Positions 46,190-58,571 of a stretch of DNA of 64,000 bases are shown piece after piece. The first letter of the stretch is position 1; each line of letters opens with the position of its first letter. The notes below the pieces were generated by a model, which saw only the letters and a list, made by a program, of their open reading frames with translations, did no database searches and was not told the origin of the DNA. The position numbers and the translations under genes were made by a program. The DNA is from Phlebiopsis flavidoalba. Taxonomy: Eukaryota; Basidiomycota; Agaricomycetes; Polyporales; Phanerochaetaceae. Where the stretch lies: NCBI GenBank assembly GCA_035772785.1, contig JAOCPU010000033.1, forward strand, positions 307,881-371,880, in the 5' to 3' direction.

Positions 46190-47908
46190 GATCTTGATAC
46201 AGCGCGTGGTACTTCGCGGTCCACGGTAGTGAGGCGTCCGAAGATATATTTGTAGAACATGAGAAGAAAGGCCCTGTCAGACACAGTTCCACGAAGAGTG
46301 GAAGCGGCGTGCTTTGAGTGCAGCGAAGACTGGTTGGATGCCGTCGATGTAACACGTCGCCGTGCTCCTTGGAGACTGAGACCGCATCGAGACGTGCCTA
46401 GAAGAGTTGGCGGAGTGGTCCGACGTTGGGCGCGTTTGCTGTTCTCTTCATCGGCGTCGCACTCGATTTCTCCCGCGTGCAAATCCTGCTTGAGGTAGCG
46501 CATGTAGACCTCGATTTTCTGGCGAGCGGACTGCTCCTGCTAGCCCTGGAACTTGAGGAACTTCTTGCTGGTGACGACTGCTCCGCCACGCCCGCAAGGG
46601 AAGCCTCCGCCACCAACACCACCTGCGACTCCCGAAGATAGTGATATACGCGAGCATTTGAGCGTACACGGCAATAACGGGAGTCCAGCCATGATTTGGC
46701 CACGGCTTCGGCGCCCAGAACGCTTGGGCGGGTCCATGGTGGGCTCCGAGGAGGAGAACAATGTCGGCGCTGCTGCGAATCAAGATCCTAAGTCCTCTTC
46801 GAGAGGAGACGTTGAAGCCGCCGGACATATTGGAGCCGACGAGATGGGAGAGGAGCCCCGAGATGTGCTTGCCGAGGATTAGCAAAGTCCACACCCAGGG
46901 CCGAGGCGAGATTTCCTTGGGAGCGAGCTCCTCGCCCTTCTTTTCAGGGTCCGAGCTAAACTCAAGCTGGAGGTCACCGGAGAATGCCGTTCTGCATCGT
47001 CGACTTGCCGCCGACGCCAAGTCCCTGGGTCGACTTATTATGGGGATACTTCGTCGATCTTCTTGAGTTTCTGGACGATGACGGTGATGAGAACCTCTGT
47101 TGCCTCAGGGGAACGTCCCTCGATGCGCGCGAACGCCGCCAGCGGGAGGTGCCGATTGCGCTGCGCCCGTGACAGCGCAGCTGGCGCACCCGGTGTCAAC
47201 TTCGGGCTTGCTACCCTTGGCCGCTTTGGATGTTCTCCGCGCGGCAGATGACTTGACACGTACAGCAGTACCGAGTGAGACGGAGTCGCATACTTCGCCT
47301 TGAGAGTGCGCGTCGCCATGCCGGTGGGTGTGGTAGATAGGCTGATCTGAATGAACCGCTCGGACTTGTAACGTTGGAAGAGGTGCCTGAGTTTCAATTC
47401 ACCGCACCGGGGAAGCGAATTGATAGGCAAGTACGGCGGGGCTAGGATGATTGGTCCCATTTGCGAAGGACTTTGTCGAGACCAATGGGAGGGATAGGGA
47501 GTAGAGCTGCGCGTATTCCTTGGTGACTTGGAGGGGCTTCGCAATAGGTGCGGCACATATTTGCCAACAAGCATGTCGGGGTTGAGGTGGGTGGGTTTAG
47601 GTCCTCGAGAGAGATCTGAACCGTGAAATCAGCTATGAGAAGTCGTGACATGGGAGAAAAGCACATACATCAAGCCCGGAATAGCACGACAATGGCCCAT
47701 AGATAGCGAGAGTGGAAGGAAACATCAATGCCGAGGAGGAAGATGGTGCCGGATCCGCGTTCGGCAAGCATGGCGTTAACTTGCTCGACAGTGAATTTCT
47801 CGGTGAGCTAGAGAGGATCGTTAGAGAATTCAACTCATCTACATTTATAAGACTCGCCTTTCGAACGTCAATCTTTTGTATCTTGAGGGAGTTCGGAACA
47901 TTCATCAT
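46190..47908 (-). CDS. Unrecognised protein, paralogue A of the 49.8-50.5 kb gene
   Basis: Starts at ATG 47908: MMNVPNSLKIQKIDVRK. A probable 49-bp intron with a GC donor (GCGAGT...CTCTAG, about 47857-47809) follows, then LTEKFTVEQVNAMLAERGSG and TIFLLGIDVSFHSRYLWAIV. Further coding pieces are PTGMATRTLKAKYATPSHSV (about 47320-47265), RSPEATEVLITVIVQKLKKI (about 47120-47060) and EKKGEELAPKEISPRPWVWT (about 46950-46895). The last is KIEVYMRYLKQDLHAGEIE (about 46520-46465). The order and the words KAKYxT, EVLxTxxxQ and EKxGEEL recur in the gene at 49.85-50.5 kb, so the two are paralogues. I do not recognise the family. Some frame jumps are not explained by introns, so it may be damaged. Confidence 0.4.
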
Positions 47909-48094
47909 AGTCTGAAGGGCAGCCAGTTCACCAGGCAGAGAACAGATACGCAGGCTATGATATAACGGCGAGAGAGTACAGAGTCTGTTAGTGCAGGTTT
48001 GATCAGTGTGGATGAGCGCGAGAGTTAGTCTTGGGTTCAGAGTCCGATTGAGGGGAGAGTGCTGCAGCAGAGAGAAGAGGCGACGAAGGTCGCG

Positions 48095-48440
48095 CGACGC
48101 TTTGTTGTAAACTCGATGAAGAGAGAGGGTGTGACGACGGGGAGACGTCGTAAGTCCGACGACGCGTGATTATAAGCTTGGCGGGAGTGAGAAGAGTATA
48201 AGATGCAGGAGAGAAGTCGGCGACGCGACGAGGAGACGTTTGAGAGTCCGGCGAGGCGCCGTTGTGAACTTGATGAAGGGAGAAAGGGGATCACGACGAC
48301 GCGTGATTATAAGCTTAACGGGAATGAGACGAGTATGAGGGGTGCAGGAGAGAAAGACGGCAGCGACGAAGAGATGTCGAGAGTCCGACGCTTGCACGCT
48401 TGATGAGCGCAAGACTTGTACGAGGTGAGACGCTTTTGTG
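48095..48440 (+). repeat. Tandem repeat, 137-bp period, about 2.5 copies
   Basis: GACGCGTGATTATAAGCTTR occurs at 48161 and 48298, each followed by CGGGARTGAGA.GAGTA and GTGCAGGAGAGAAG-type sequence and preceded by TTGTRAACTYGATGAAG. A degraded third unit follows near 48380. It sits upstream of paralogue A and downstream of the Mei2-like gene (both minus strand), so it may contain promoter elements. Confidence 0.8.
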
Positions 48441-48539
48441 CGCGCAGAGAGCAAAATCGCCAGGAAGAAGAACGCAGGATAGGACGGCAGCGGGCGCACT
48501 CACACCCTCCCCGCCCACCTCCCCCCCTCCCCTGGCCAT

Positions 48540-49800
48540 GACCCCAAATGCTGCACACACCGGGCGTTATACAGCGCCCCCCGATTACTCGCGCTGCGCT
48601 CCTTGCGGCGGAGATGCGTCGGGCGCGGGAAACGGCTCGGGGAGGCCCGCGTACGGGCCGTCCGAGTAGAAGATGCGCGGCCGCCACGCCTCGCGCTCGT
48701 CCATCACGCACGAGTTTTTGAACTTCTCCACGAGGGCTTCTTTGCCTCTGCGGGGGATTCGTTAGTGAGGATAAGGGGAGAGAGGGAAGGGCGTACTGGT
48801 AGTTGGCGTAGCTCATTTGGAGCACCTTTTTTGCTCGAGTACATGTTCCTAAGTCGTGTGTCAGCGACACGATGAGTGGTGCAACGGGAGAGCACGCACC
48901 ACTTGATCCCCCAATTCTTCTTCGCGCAAACTTCAACAAATCCTCCACCGAAATAAAGTTGACAAACGCATAGCCAATATTACATCCTATGCTCCCTATC
49001 AGCCCTACCCCACCCACCCCAAAGTTTCCAAACACTCACCATTCTTGAAATCCATGCGCGCAAATACATAAAAAAAATCAATCCTTCTCGCACACGTCCG
49101 TCCCGGTCGATAAACTCCATGAGATCCCCGTCGCTCATCTTGTTCGGGATGTTCTTGATCATCAACGTCGTCCGCATGTCCAGGGCCCTGCTCAATCTGC
49201 TCCAGCTTCCAGCCGGTTCTTCTCGCTGATCTGGCCCTTCTCCGCCACCCTCTCGAGCGCATCCTCAAACGCACGGTGCTCCTCGATCAAACGCGCGCCT
49301 GCGCGGGTTTGCGGGCGTGAGCTCCGCTTGGGACGCTGTCCCGGGGTGCGACCTCGGAGAAGCCGGTGGGCGGCCGGCGCGGGAAGTCGGCGGAGGGCGT
49401 AGGCGTTGTACCACTGCTCGCCGAGGCCTACTCGCTTCGTTGTTAGAGGCTGTCGGAGATGGTGAGCGGCAGTGTGCGCCTGCTGCGGCGTCGAGCAGAG
49501 GGGCGCGCCGAATGGGAAGTGAGGGAGTATTGGTAGTAGCTTGACGTGTCGTGTTCGGGGCAACATCAAATGCAGCGCTGGGTGTCGATGGGCCTTGGGA
49601 TGTATGGAGGTATCTGTCGGAGGCGTATATTCAGTCAAATACCGAACGAACCACGACGGAATTGGCAACGTACCCCGCCACATAGACATCGAAGAACGAG
49701 CCGTTGGAGGAGACATCCTGAACGGAGACGCAAACGCCCTGCTTCTGCAAACGTGCCGCGGCCCCTCCGGAACACACGTAATCCTCTCTCGCGCGCTGCT
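48540..49800 (-). pseudogene. Mei2-like RNA-binding protein (C-terminal RRM), frame-broken
   Basis: The C-terminal Mei2 RRM is unmistakable: MRTTLMIKNIPNKMSDGDLM (about 49180-49120), RRIDFFYVFARMDFKN (about 49090-49050) and an intron. Then come CNIGYAFVNFISVEDLLKFA (about 48985-48930), another intron, VLQMSYANYQ (about 48825-48795), an intron, and GKEALVEKFKNSCVMDERE (about 48745-48690) with RIFYSDGPYAGLPEPFPAP (to about 48620). Both RNP-like stretches are present. In yeast and plants such proteins bind RNA to control meiosis or development. Upstream, a Ser/Pro-rich region with DVSSNGSFFDVYVAG (about 49720) and a GTACGT...CAG intron probably belongs to the same gene. The correct frame is lost at about 49215, 49190, 48925, 48835 and 48619. 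At least four of these fit single extra bases, so this is a recent pseudogene or an assembly artefact. Confidence 0.75.
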
Positions 49801-49848
49801 CATTAGTCCTCGGACGCGCAGTAGACTATATGCGCGTCACCATCGCAG

Positions 49849-50496
49849 TCAAGCAAACGACCCAGACACTGCATGACCAAGACAACCACAATCGGTAGGG
49901 GCGTTACCCCTAGTCGGCTGTCGGATACTCTCCGGCATGGGCAGCGGCAAAATGCGTTCGTACGGGGCTCTCGAGAGCGCAGCTCTTCGCCCTTCTCCGA
50001 GTCCTAGTCGTAGCAATTGAAGGTGGCCGAAGATCCGTTCTGCGTGGCTGGGTGCCGGCGACAAGGCCTTTAATTGACTTGCTGAGGAAAAAACCTCGAT
50101 CTTGGTGAAGTTCTGAGTGATGATGGTGACAAGGACTTCATTGGCTTCGAATGGAACATCCTTGATACTCGCAGCACCGCTAGTGGGAGGCGCTACAGGC
50201 ACTGCAACCGGCGCTGCGACAGCGTCAGGAGCAGCCGGCGTACTGGTGGTAGCTTGTCGGACTTGGTTTCTTCTGCAACCTTGGGCCTGTCCTTCGCGAC
50301 CCAGTAACAGCGTACTTGTCAAGTGCGGTGTACCGCATTGTCCTGAGTCTCGTACTTTGCTTTGAATGTGGGCGTCGACGCGCCAGTGAGGTGGTCGTGG
50401 TAGGTGAGCTGGATCCGATGAACGTGAGGGCTCGATGAAAACAGGACTCATGGTGCTGGAGATGATGTCGTGGGTCTCGATCCAGTATGTAGGCAA
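49849..50496 (-). CDS. Unrecognised protein fragment, paralogue B
   Basis: Minus-strand frames contain TGASTPTFKAKYETQDNAV (about 50390-50335), VPFEANEVLVTIITQNFTKI (about 50160-50100) and SEKGEELRSREP-like text (about 50005-49965). These match, in the same order, the words of the gene at 46.19-47.9 kb. Ala/Pro/Val-rich sequence (about 50260-50170) separates the first two blocks. The function is unknown. No clean start or stop could be set, and the gene may be partial. It lies just upstream of the Mei2-like gene on the same strand. Confidence 0.35.
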   Translation of the reverse strand: MPTYWIETHDIISSTMSPVFIEPSRSSDPAHLPRPPHWRVDAHIQSKVRDSGQCGTPHLTSTLLLGREGQAQGCRRNQVRQATTSTPAAPDAVAAPVAVPVAPPTSGAASIKDVPFEANEVLVTIITQNFTKIEVFSSASQLKALSPAPSHAERIFGHLQLLRLGLGEGRRAALSRAPYERILPLPMPESIRQPTRGNAPTDCGCLGHAVSGSFA

Positions 50497-50522
50497 CGCG
50501 AATTAGTTGATGAGCAGCTCGA

Positions 50523-53500
50523 TCAGGATGACGTTAGCAATCTTTGAACAGCATCCTGGTCGGGCCTGTAGCGGTCGTGTGGCCATGACTTGCGATTGTG
50601 GTGCGTTGATGGTACCCAGTTAATTCGGCGCAAGGTGGGCGTGCACTCTTCATGTGTCTCGAGGGCTTCAGCGCATGACGTCGGTGTGCTTTGTGGGAGC
50701 TCTGGGATCTTGGGTGGATACTCTCTGGGTGGTAGAGCGCTTCGTCCTCGGACTTGAGCGTGCTGGTGGAAAATTCCGCGTGCTTGGGAAAAGCAGGAAC
50801 TGGTGAAAGTGTGATTAGGGGGTGAGACCACCACATAATGAACTGAAACTCACTGCCAATATTGCCCTCTCGCAGCTCTATATTGTATGCCTACTCTCTC
50901 CGGCGACATCATGGCTTGCTGGTGTATTGGTGAGGGTGCGGTCGGGTCGTGGGGCGTCCTGCGGGAGTCACATCTGTCAGCGTCCTCGTCTGTCCAACTC
51001 CCGCAAAAGCCTTGAAGCCTTCTAGATGCCATCAAATTCGGCAGACGTGGGATGCGGCCGCACGCTCTCCGGGACCACGCTGTGGTAGAAGGAAGTGGCG
51101 GGGCGGGGAGCTGGGGGAGGCTCGCCTCGAAGCGCAGCGTCGGGCCTGTGGCGGGGTCCTCTTTGCAAGCGCACTCCCCTTTTTTGAATGCACTCGACTT
51201 GAAAGTCGCAAGTTGGGGCATACTTGCGGGATGGTGACGCTGTATGCTCGTATTAATACAAGTGGGTAGCATGACAGTGCGCGACGGTGCTCTCCGTGCG
51301 TTGCGGCCATCCGAGATGCGACGGAGCATCGTGCGCTCCCCACCACGACGCGTGCTCACCGAGAGACGTGCGGACATGGTTCGTGTTCTAGGGCCCGCCG
51401 ACGCGAGCCTGAGCATGGGAGTGAGGGGTGGGATGCGGGTTGCGTGCTGGGAAAAGGGGGTGATAGCTAAAAGGACGTAAACCAGTGACCACACGATGAC
51501 AGAGACGAGGCATATACTCACTACGTCGGTGAGGTGCTCGCACGACAGGTCCTGCTCCCCACCGCTTTCTTCATCCTACCCTACCCCAGTTCCTTCGAAA
51601 ACTTCGCCACTTCTTGGTACGTCGATTGTGTTCTCTTACCAGGGCGAAGTTAGAGGGACGCCCACACCTCCAACCTTCCGAGTCAGGACTGTCGACAGTG
51701 GATACCCGTGAGCGCTGTTGTTTACATTGTCGTATTTGCTAGTAACTCTCGGTATCGCTCTCCAAGTCCAGGAACACTCGCTGGTCTCCTGTCCGCGCTA
51801 TCGGAGAATGCTCTGTGGTACGGACTGCTGGAACTCTGGTCGCTCTTTGGCTCAAAGCAAGCACTCTGGCTTTATTTGAGGGAAGGACTCTGACCTTTTA
51901 TCGACAGGCCATGGTTGCATAATAGCGTCCCGCCTCCTTAGAGAGCAGGATACGGGGGAACCACGATTCGACGGCAGGTGAGGCGAGAGGGGAGGTCGCC
52001 GTCCGAGCCACTATTGAAAGCAGAAGATGGGCTTCAGCGCAGCTACAGTGCTAGCATCAACTGAATGATCACTTGCGGCGTTCACATCTGCTGCTGCTGG
52101 GTACCGTGTCCGACGCAGTCGATGACTTCGGGGTCAGAGGTTGCATGCTTGGTCGTGAAACTGTTCCGTTTTTCAGGGGGATTGTTCGACGAGCACAATG
52201 ATGCGTCGCCAGCGGGGAGTCTGTGTAGGACAAGCAGAAGAAAGTTGAAAAGTGCGACACTCGCGAGGTTCAATGTGTCAGTGTGGTCATCGAGAAAACA
52301 TGGCGGATGGAATCAGGCTGCGTTCGGTGTCTCAATAGACGCCTGGAAATCGAAGTTGAGCGGAATACTGTAGTATTTCAGCCGGTCAGTTTTATAAGAA
52401 ATGATGAATTGTGTGTGTAGATAATGCTTCAGACGGCTATGAGAAATGTTTTCAGAGACATCCGTCGACTCTACAATTAATTTACACTCGATGAGTGTTG
52501 CGCGCGCATGGGTTATAGTAGGCGCCCATTTCATCTTGGATGGCTCTTGGACGCTAAGTCCGGTCTTGCCTTCGACCTTTTGTGTGGTCATTACATACAT
52601 CATGAATCACCTCCGATACTCTTTGTAGACCTCGAAAGAAGACAGTGGTCAAAGCTTGAGTTCCTGGGTTCTCCTTTACTTGGTGGTCGAGAATTAAGTA
52701 CTCATGCATGCGACCAACGCTAAGGACAGCTCGCACGCAACGTCAGTTTCTCTACTGTCTGCGTAAGCTATCGACCTTACATACGGACATTTTAAAGAGC
52801 CTCACGATTTTTACTATGGCTATGATCTTTTTGTTCCCCTGCAGACCCTTTCGCGCTTGCCATATCTCATCCGAAGGTACGTCGACATTGCTCTCCCTCG
52901 CCGTAATGCCGACTGCGAACACTGAAGTAGCTTGTTGATTTAGACTGATTAGAATCACAGGGTGAAGTCAATGCCAGCGGGTTTCAAGGTCCAAGATGGG
53001 CCACATAGGCAAGTGCGAGCATGATAAACAAGTCCGGCAAGTAGGCAGGGCTGGGTGCCGAAACAACACACTACCATCGAGCAGCGCGAGCACACGTTCG
53101 TGCTCACTCAGAAGTTCTCTCTTTCATGTTCGACCACTCAATTTCAGTTCTAGATCCACATGCGCTTGAAAGATTCCAAGGCACACTCAGTATCTGCCGC
53201 GGCGGCCGCGAAGATTCTGTTGAGACCTACACCGGTGAGGTTTGACTTGTATTCAGCACCACCGCCATACTTAAGCTGGTGCCCAGCAATGTGTGGGCCA
53301 TGCACAAAGGACCTCAGCTTACCAGGCCCGGCTCTGGAAAGGCTAGCCTGACCACAACAAAGCACGTCGACAGGGGGCTTCCAAGAGCTTTGACGTCAAA
53401 CCGGTTTGATTGGTTGTCAGAGACCCTGGCGAGAATGTACGGAAGTCTAGCAGTGTCAAGCATGCTCAATGCCGGTGTAAAGTAATAGATCGAATGGAAG

Positions 53501-53780
53501 ATTCGTGTGTGCGTATCCGCATATCCGGTTCGATGTCGTATTCCTGCATCGCTGTCCTTGTATCGCTACAGGTTGAATGAGAGGCTAATACCAGGGGCGA
53601 TACAGTGATTTCCTGGCTACCTGGAAAACAGATTTCGAGATGGCCGGTGGGACTGCTTCCTCGGACCTCCACATGTTTTCCTAATATCCTGATGTTGACC
53701 GCTTCGTGTATCTGCTTTCCTCATACCCTCGTCACAGCATTCAAGTTTCATGATATATATCTCCTCTCACTCGAGCGGTG
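50523..53780. other. No gene recognised; scattered coding-like frames
   Basis: The minus frame 51521-50850 contains a Cys-bearing stretch (KGECACKEDPATGPTLRFEA, about 51180-51120). Minus frames 52603-52313 (ECKLIVESTDVSENIS) and 52273-52082 are protein-like but unrecognised. Nothing else is supported. Confidence 0.35.
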
Positions 53781-53807
53781 ACCCTCGTTTCGACCCCCGA
53801 TCCTACT

Positions 53808-56800
53808 ATGCCACTGAGCGCCATTCGTCTGTGTCCCGGCTGCAAGAAAACATTCCCTACTGATTCAGGGCTTATCAAACATTTGCAAACAACGAGAATG
53901 CCGCTTGCAAGAAAAATCTACCAAGGCCTCCTCTCTGCCCGAGATAATGACTCGGAGGATGCTTCTGAATCATCTGACAGCTCAGACGAGTCGGACAAGG
54001 ACTCGGAGTATGGTCCTCCCAGACCTAGAAATCAATCGGAGCTTCCACAGAACGATATTCCTATGGATATAGATGATGCTGCCAATCAAGTTCATGGCTC
54101 TGATTTTTTTGGTTCCTTTCGTGACGATGATATGCGCGTGGATCCCGATGATACCCCCGAGTTTGATCTCATTATTGCGGGAGATGATGAACTAGTGTTG
54201 GAACCAATACCGGATCTTGAGGATGACTCGGACTACGAAGATGAAGATGACGAGGACTATGAGGATGGCGAGTTATTCTGGTAGGTCAAACATTTCATAA
54301 TTTTTTGAGAATTAAAATATTGTTACTATTCACTAATGCGGCTACCGATAGGTCTGAGGACCTAGGCTGGCAGCGAGCAGAAACTCCTGATGAGGCCAAC
54401 CATCCAGATGATAACGAGAATATGCCGGTTGATGCTGAGCCTGAATATGAGTCTGACTCCTCTGAGTCCGAGTCGGATATCCCTGTCGAGCAAAACATCG
54501 GTCGAAGGCTTGTTGAAGAAAAGCTTTGCCAAAAGCTCTATGTTCTGAAATTTGAGGATGTGGAAAAGGGCAGTGCTCCTGGCGCTGTCCTCGATCCCGC
54601 TACAGAAGTTGGAGATTTCGGATATACAGGCTATTTACGCGATCCCGACAATATCTATGCTCCTTTTACCTCTCAACTCGACTGGGAGGTAGCAAGATGG
54701 GCCAAGCTCCGTGGTCCTGGATCAACGGCACTATCTGAACTTCTTCGTATTTCTGGGGTAAGTCTTAGAGACAAGACTATTTGTGTATTATATACTTATT
54801 CTATTTTCGACTATACAGCTTTCCGAGAAACTTGGCTTGTCATATCATAACTCCAGGTCCCTCAATCAAATTGTAGACTCCTTGCCTAGTCTACGACCAA
54901 GATTCAAAAGAGGAGTCGTGACTGTCCAGGGAGAATCCTTTGATGTGTACTGTCGAGATATCATGGAGTGCATACAGGCACTCTCATGGGCACGCCGAAT
55001 TTTCTCCTCATCTCATTTTTGCACCGGAAAAAGCATTATACCAGTGATTGAAAACAGCGTGTATTTCATGAAATGCACACAGCACAATGGTGGTGGAGTA
55101 CTCAGAAGGCACTTGAAAAGGAGAAACCTGGTGCGACTATTATTCCGATTATCATCTCAACAGACAAAACGCGTATAACCACATGGGGAGGAAAGGAAGC
55201 ATATCCTGTATACATGACTATCGGAAACATACCAAAAGACATTCGCCGGAAGCCATCTCATGGAGCGCAAAATTCTACTAGCGTATCTACCTACAGAAAA
55301 AACTCTCAGATAAAATTACAAACGCGTCTGCACGGAGACGGATGCTCTTAAATATTACTCACAAGTGCCTGGGTCATATATTATCACTGCTGAAGGAGGC
55401 TAGCCAGAACGGCAAACCTATGGCGAGTGGTGATGGTCTAATCCGCCGCTGCCATCCAATTGTTGCAGCACATGTTTGTGACTATCTGGAGCAAATCGCC
55501 GCTGTTGGCTGCAAAATGGGTGAATGCGCTTGCTGTACTGTACCAAACAAGAAGCTTGGGGATAACAAAGAATATCCTCTACGTGACATCAACAAAATTC
55601 TCAAAGCACTGGAAGCGATCGATAAGGATCCAGCCAGTTTTCTACAGGAGTGTGAAAAGGTTTGGAGTCAAGCCGATTGCTCATCCGTACTGGCAGGGCC
55701 TACCATACTGCAATATACATCTATCTATCACTCCTGATATACTACACCAACTGCTTCAAGGACTGATCAAACACTTGACGAGATGGATTAAGGAGACCTA
55801 TGATAACAAAAGAATTAGATGCACGGGTGTTCAGCATTGCCACCCAATTCACATGTGCGACAATTTCTCAGAGGCTTCACTTCACTGTCAAAGATTACCG
55901 GCAAAGAGCATCATGATATTGCTCGAATCCTGCTCGGAATCATCATCGATCTACCTTTACCCGACGGAGCCCCTAATACCAAGGTTCTGAAGGCTACTCG
56001 AGCCTTGTTGGATTTTTATATTTGGCGGAGTACCCAATGCACTCATCCCAGACTTTGAGACTGCTCAAGGACGCTCAAAATCGCTTCCACAAAAACAAGG
56101 ACATATTCATCACGCTTGGAATCCGGAAAGATTGGAAATTGCCTAAATTACATTTTTTCCTTCATTACATTTTCAAAATCAAGTGGCTGGGAACGCTAGA
56201 TAATTTCAATACTGAATATACGGAGCGGCTGCATATCGATCTCGCAAAGGAAGCTTATGAGGCCACAAATCACAGAGACGAGTTTCCACAAATGACACTA
56301 TGGCTAGAACGAAAAGAAAAAATACTGCAATTCGATAAATACATCAAATGGCGATTGAAGGGGATCACCGCCCATTGCCAGCTCGCTTTCCGTTTCGTTT
56401 CCTGAATCTCGCATCCAAATGACAAAATATCCCTCAAAAACAGGGGTATCCTTTGAGATTCTTGAAAAGGAGTACGGAGCAAAACACCTGAAGAAAGCTC
56501 TTGCCTACTACGTTGCGAAATACAACTATCCCTACTTGTCTGCAGCACAGCGGAGGGAAATTGCGAACAACATACAATTTCCTTTTACACAAATCAACGT
56601 ATATCACAAAGCAAAATTTTGGCTCGGAAACTTTGAGGAACACCCACTCAGCTCTAATGAGTTTGATACCCTTCACGCAAAACCTGCTCGCAGCAACAAG
56701 AGGGGTCAGCCTGTGTCAGGCCGATTCGATATAGCTCTTGTCAACAGAGGATCGGGGAAGACTATGGGAGTCGAAGGGCATCGAGTCGCACAGGTCCGAG

Positions 56801-57132
56801 TAATCTTTTCTTTGCCAGAAGAGTACATCGAAGATTTGTACCCAGATGGCAGATCCTTTCCGCGTTATTACGCGTATCTCGAATGGTTTGACCCTTTTGC
56901 CTCTGAACGAGATCCTGTCCATGGGGTTTATGAGGTAAATCGAGATATAGAGAGCAGCAGACAAGGAGCCACAGTAGTCGCAATCGGTAATTTACAAAGA
57001 AGTCTTCATCTATTTCCTGCATTTGATACTATTTCCAATGAGACGTGGGACTTCGACGACGTACTTGAGAAATGCTCCAAATTTTATCTCAATAATTATT
57101 CCGATCGACATGCTTTCCACCACTTTACGTAG
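53808..57132 (+). pseudogene. Plavaka-type (CACTA-like) transposase, frame-broken
   Basis: ATG at 53808 begins MPLSAIRLCPGCKKTF, the N-terminal zinc finger typical of Plavaka transposases of Agaricomycetes. A long acidic Ser/Asp/Glu region follows to an intron at 54281-54351, then SEDLGWQRAETPDEANHPDD. DWEVARWAKLRGPGSTALSE leads to an intron at 54758-54818 and then the catalytic RNase H-like half: LRPRFKRGVVTVQGESFDVY, WWWSTQKALEKEKPGATIIP, AYPVYMTIGNIPKDIRRKPS, ASGDGLIRRCHPIVAAHVCD, and a GCKMGECACC zinc site. ITPDILHQLLQGLIKHLTRW and FNTEYTERLHIDLAKEAYEA follow. A C-terminal domain ends at stop 57130-57132. Frame changes at about 54985, 55270, 55330, 55670, 55830, 56030 and 56400 break it, with each next block in another phase. 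The start was chosen because the zinc finger follows at once. Terminal inverted repeats were not located. Confidence 0.88.
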
Positions 57133-57460
57133 TTTCTACTAGCAATGTACGCGTGCATTAGGAGAGTTTGCTTAATATAATTCTATACTTGATCAATACA
57201 TGGTTGTTCAGTAAATAATAGGTTACGCTCCAGGTATGCAGGCTACACACACAGCGAGAGTTGGAAATCACGGCACATTTGATAACTTTCGACACAGCAT
57301 TCGCACACTTGATGTGCAGATATGCTTTGGATTTAAAGTAGTCTCATACTTTACGATCGACCCTATCTACAGTGGCCATTTACGCACTAATGCCTTACTT
57401 GACAGCAGTGAACCCCTTTCCCCTACCGTTTGCACACCCTGCATTTCCCGCGCATGCTGC
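57133..57460. other. 3' flank of the Plavaka transposase
   Basis: AT-rich at first, then mixed. It should hold the 3' terminal repeat of the element, but no match to the 5' flank was found by eye. Confidence 0.4.
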
Positions 57461-57465
57461 ACTCC

Positions 57466-58065
57466 TTACACCACATGGTACAGGTGCAGCGCCGGCCGGA
57501 TTGCTGCCCCACCCTCTCGAGCATAAATCCTCATGATCCAATCTCGTTTCTCGCTCAGAAATCCTCCTATTCCGCTCTCCACACACAACCACCGGCAAAG
57601 ACAATTCATCTGAGCAACAATACTGTGCTCTTTTGCGATACTGGCGAGCACGTGGCGAGCACGCCCAACGACGCGATACGGATAATTCGACGCTGCTCGT
57701 TGACCACGACCGCCAGCAATAATGAGCTGATGACTTTTCAAGTGTTTTGGCGCCGTGAATACGTTGTGTTCCCTTACATTATATGTTCTCAGTCCCGGGG
57801 GCTTTTCCCATATGAGGTCGAGCGGTGATTGCGCCGCCGTCTTGTCCTCGTGACTCGAGCTGCCCGTTGTTGGCTGCAACGAGCTGTCCGAGTACTGCAC
57901 GTTAGCACTGCGGGGGTTGTGTGTACATTTCTCTCGCGTACCTAGGTGTCGACAGAGACGTGCTTGAGCTTCCGCTGTTGGAAAACTGTGGCCCAGAAAA
58001 CTTGTGGAGCGTTCAAATGTGGGGTAACTCGGTGGCGAGCCCGTTGTGTGTCTCTGTGTTGTCAT
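57466..58065 (-). CDS. Uncharacterised 199-aa open frame
   Basis: An uninterrupted frame from ATG (58065, MTTQRHTTGSPPSYPTFE) to a stop at 57466. The product is Ser/Thr/Arg-rich in the first half and less biased later (HLKSHQLIIAGGRGQRAASN, CLCRWLCVESGIGGFLSEKR). No domain, signal peptide or membrane segment is evident. Overlapping + strand frames exist in the same interval, so chance or a decayed element remains possible. No family is recognised. Confidence 0.25.
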   Translation of the reverse strand: MTTQRHTTGSPPSYPTFERSTSFLGHSFPTAEAQARLCRHLGTREKCTHNPRSANVQYSDSSLQPTTGSSSHEDKTAAQSPLDLIWEKPPGLRTYNVREHNVFTAPKHLKSHQLIIAGGRGQRAASNYPYRVVGRARHVLASIAKEHSIVAQMNCLCRWLCVESGIGGFLSEKRDWIMRIYAREGGAAIRPALHLYHVV

Positions 58066-58571
58066 TTAGCCATAGATCTAGGTGAGACAGTGAGGGCTAC
58101 TTCTGTATTGCCAGGTCGGGGGAGAACCTTTTGCGATGAGTTGGGCCAGCCAAAGGCCGCCTTAGAGCTTCCAGCATGTGATTGATCTGTGCGGGGAGGG
58201 TACAACTTATGGGACTGTTATCACGTCGAGAGTTCCTGGACTTCTGTCATGCTTACTATATTGTCCTTGGTGCACCGCATGGGCATTTGGCCAGCTGCTG
58301 GGTCAGACGGTCGAATCAGACCTCTGCAGTGCCACGAGAACGCATTATGCATGCACGACGTGTCTGTTCAAGCCCACACGCGCAAGGCAGTTGAAGTTGA
58401 TTAGCTGAGGGATTTCTTGTTATGCCTGTGTGTCAACATTCGCCATGATTTTGATGCAAGCTATAGCAGAGCATGAAGATGGACGGTGGGACCGAGCTGC
58501 CAGAGAACGCTGGGGTCTTCACGGCGTAAAGTCCAGTATTGTAAGCGCCTACGCACGACCCGCGCGCGGAT

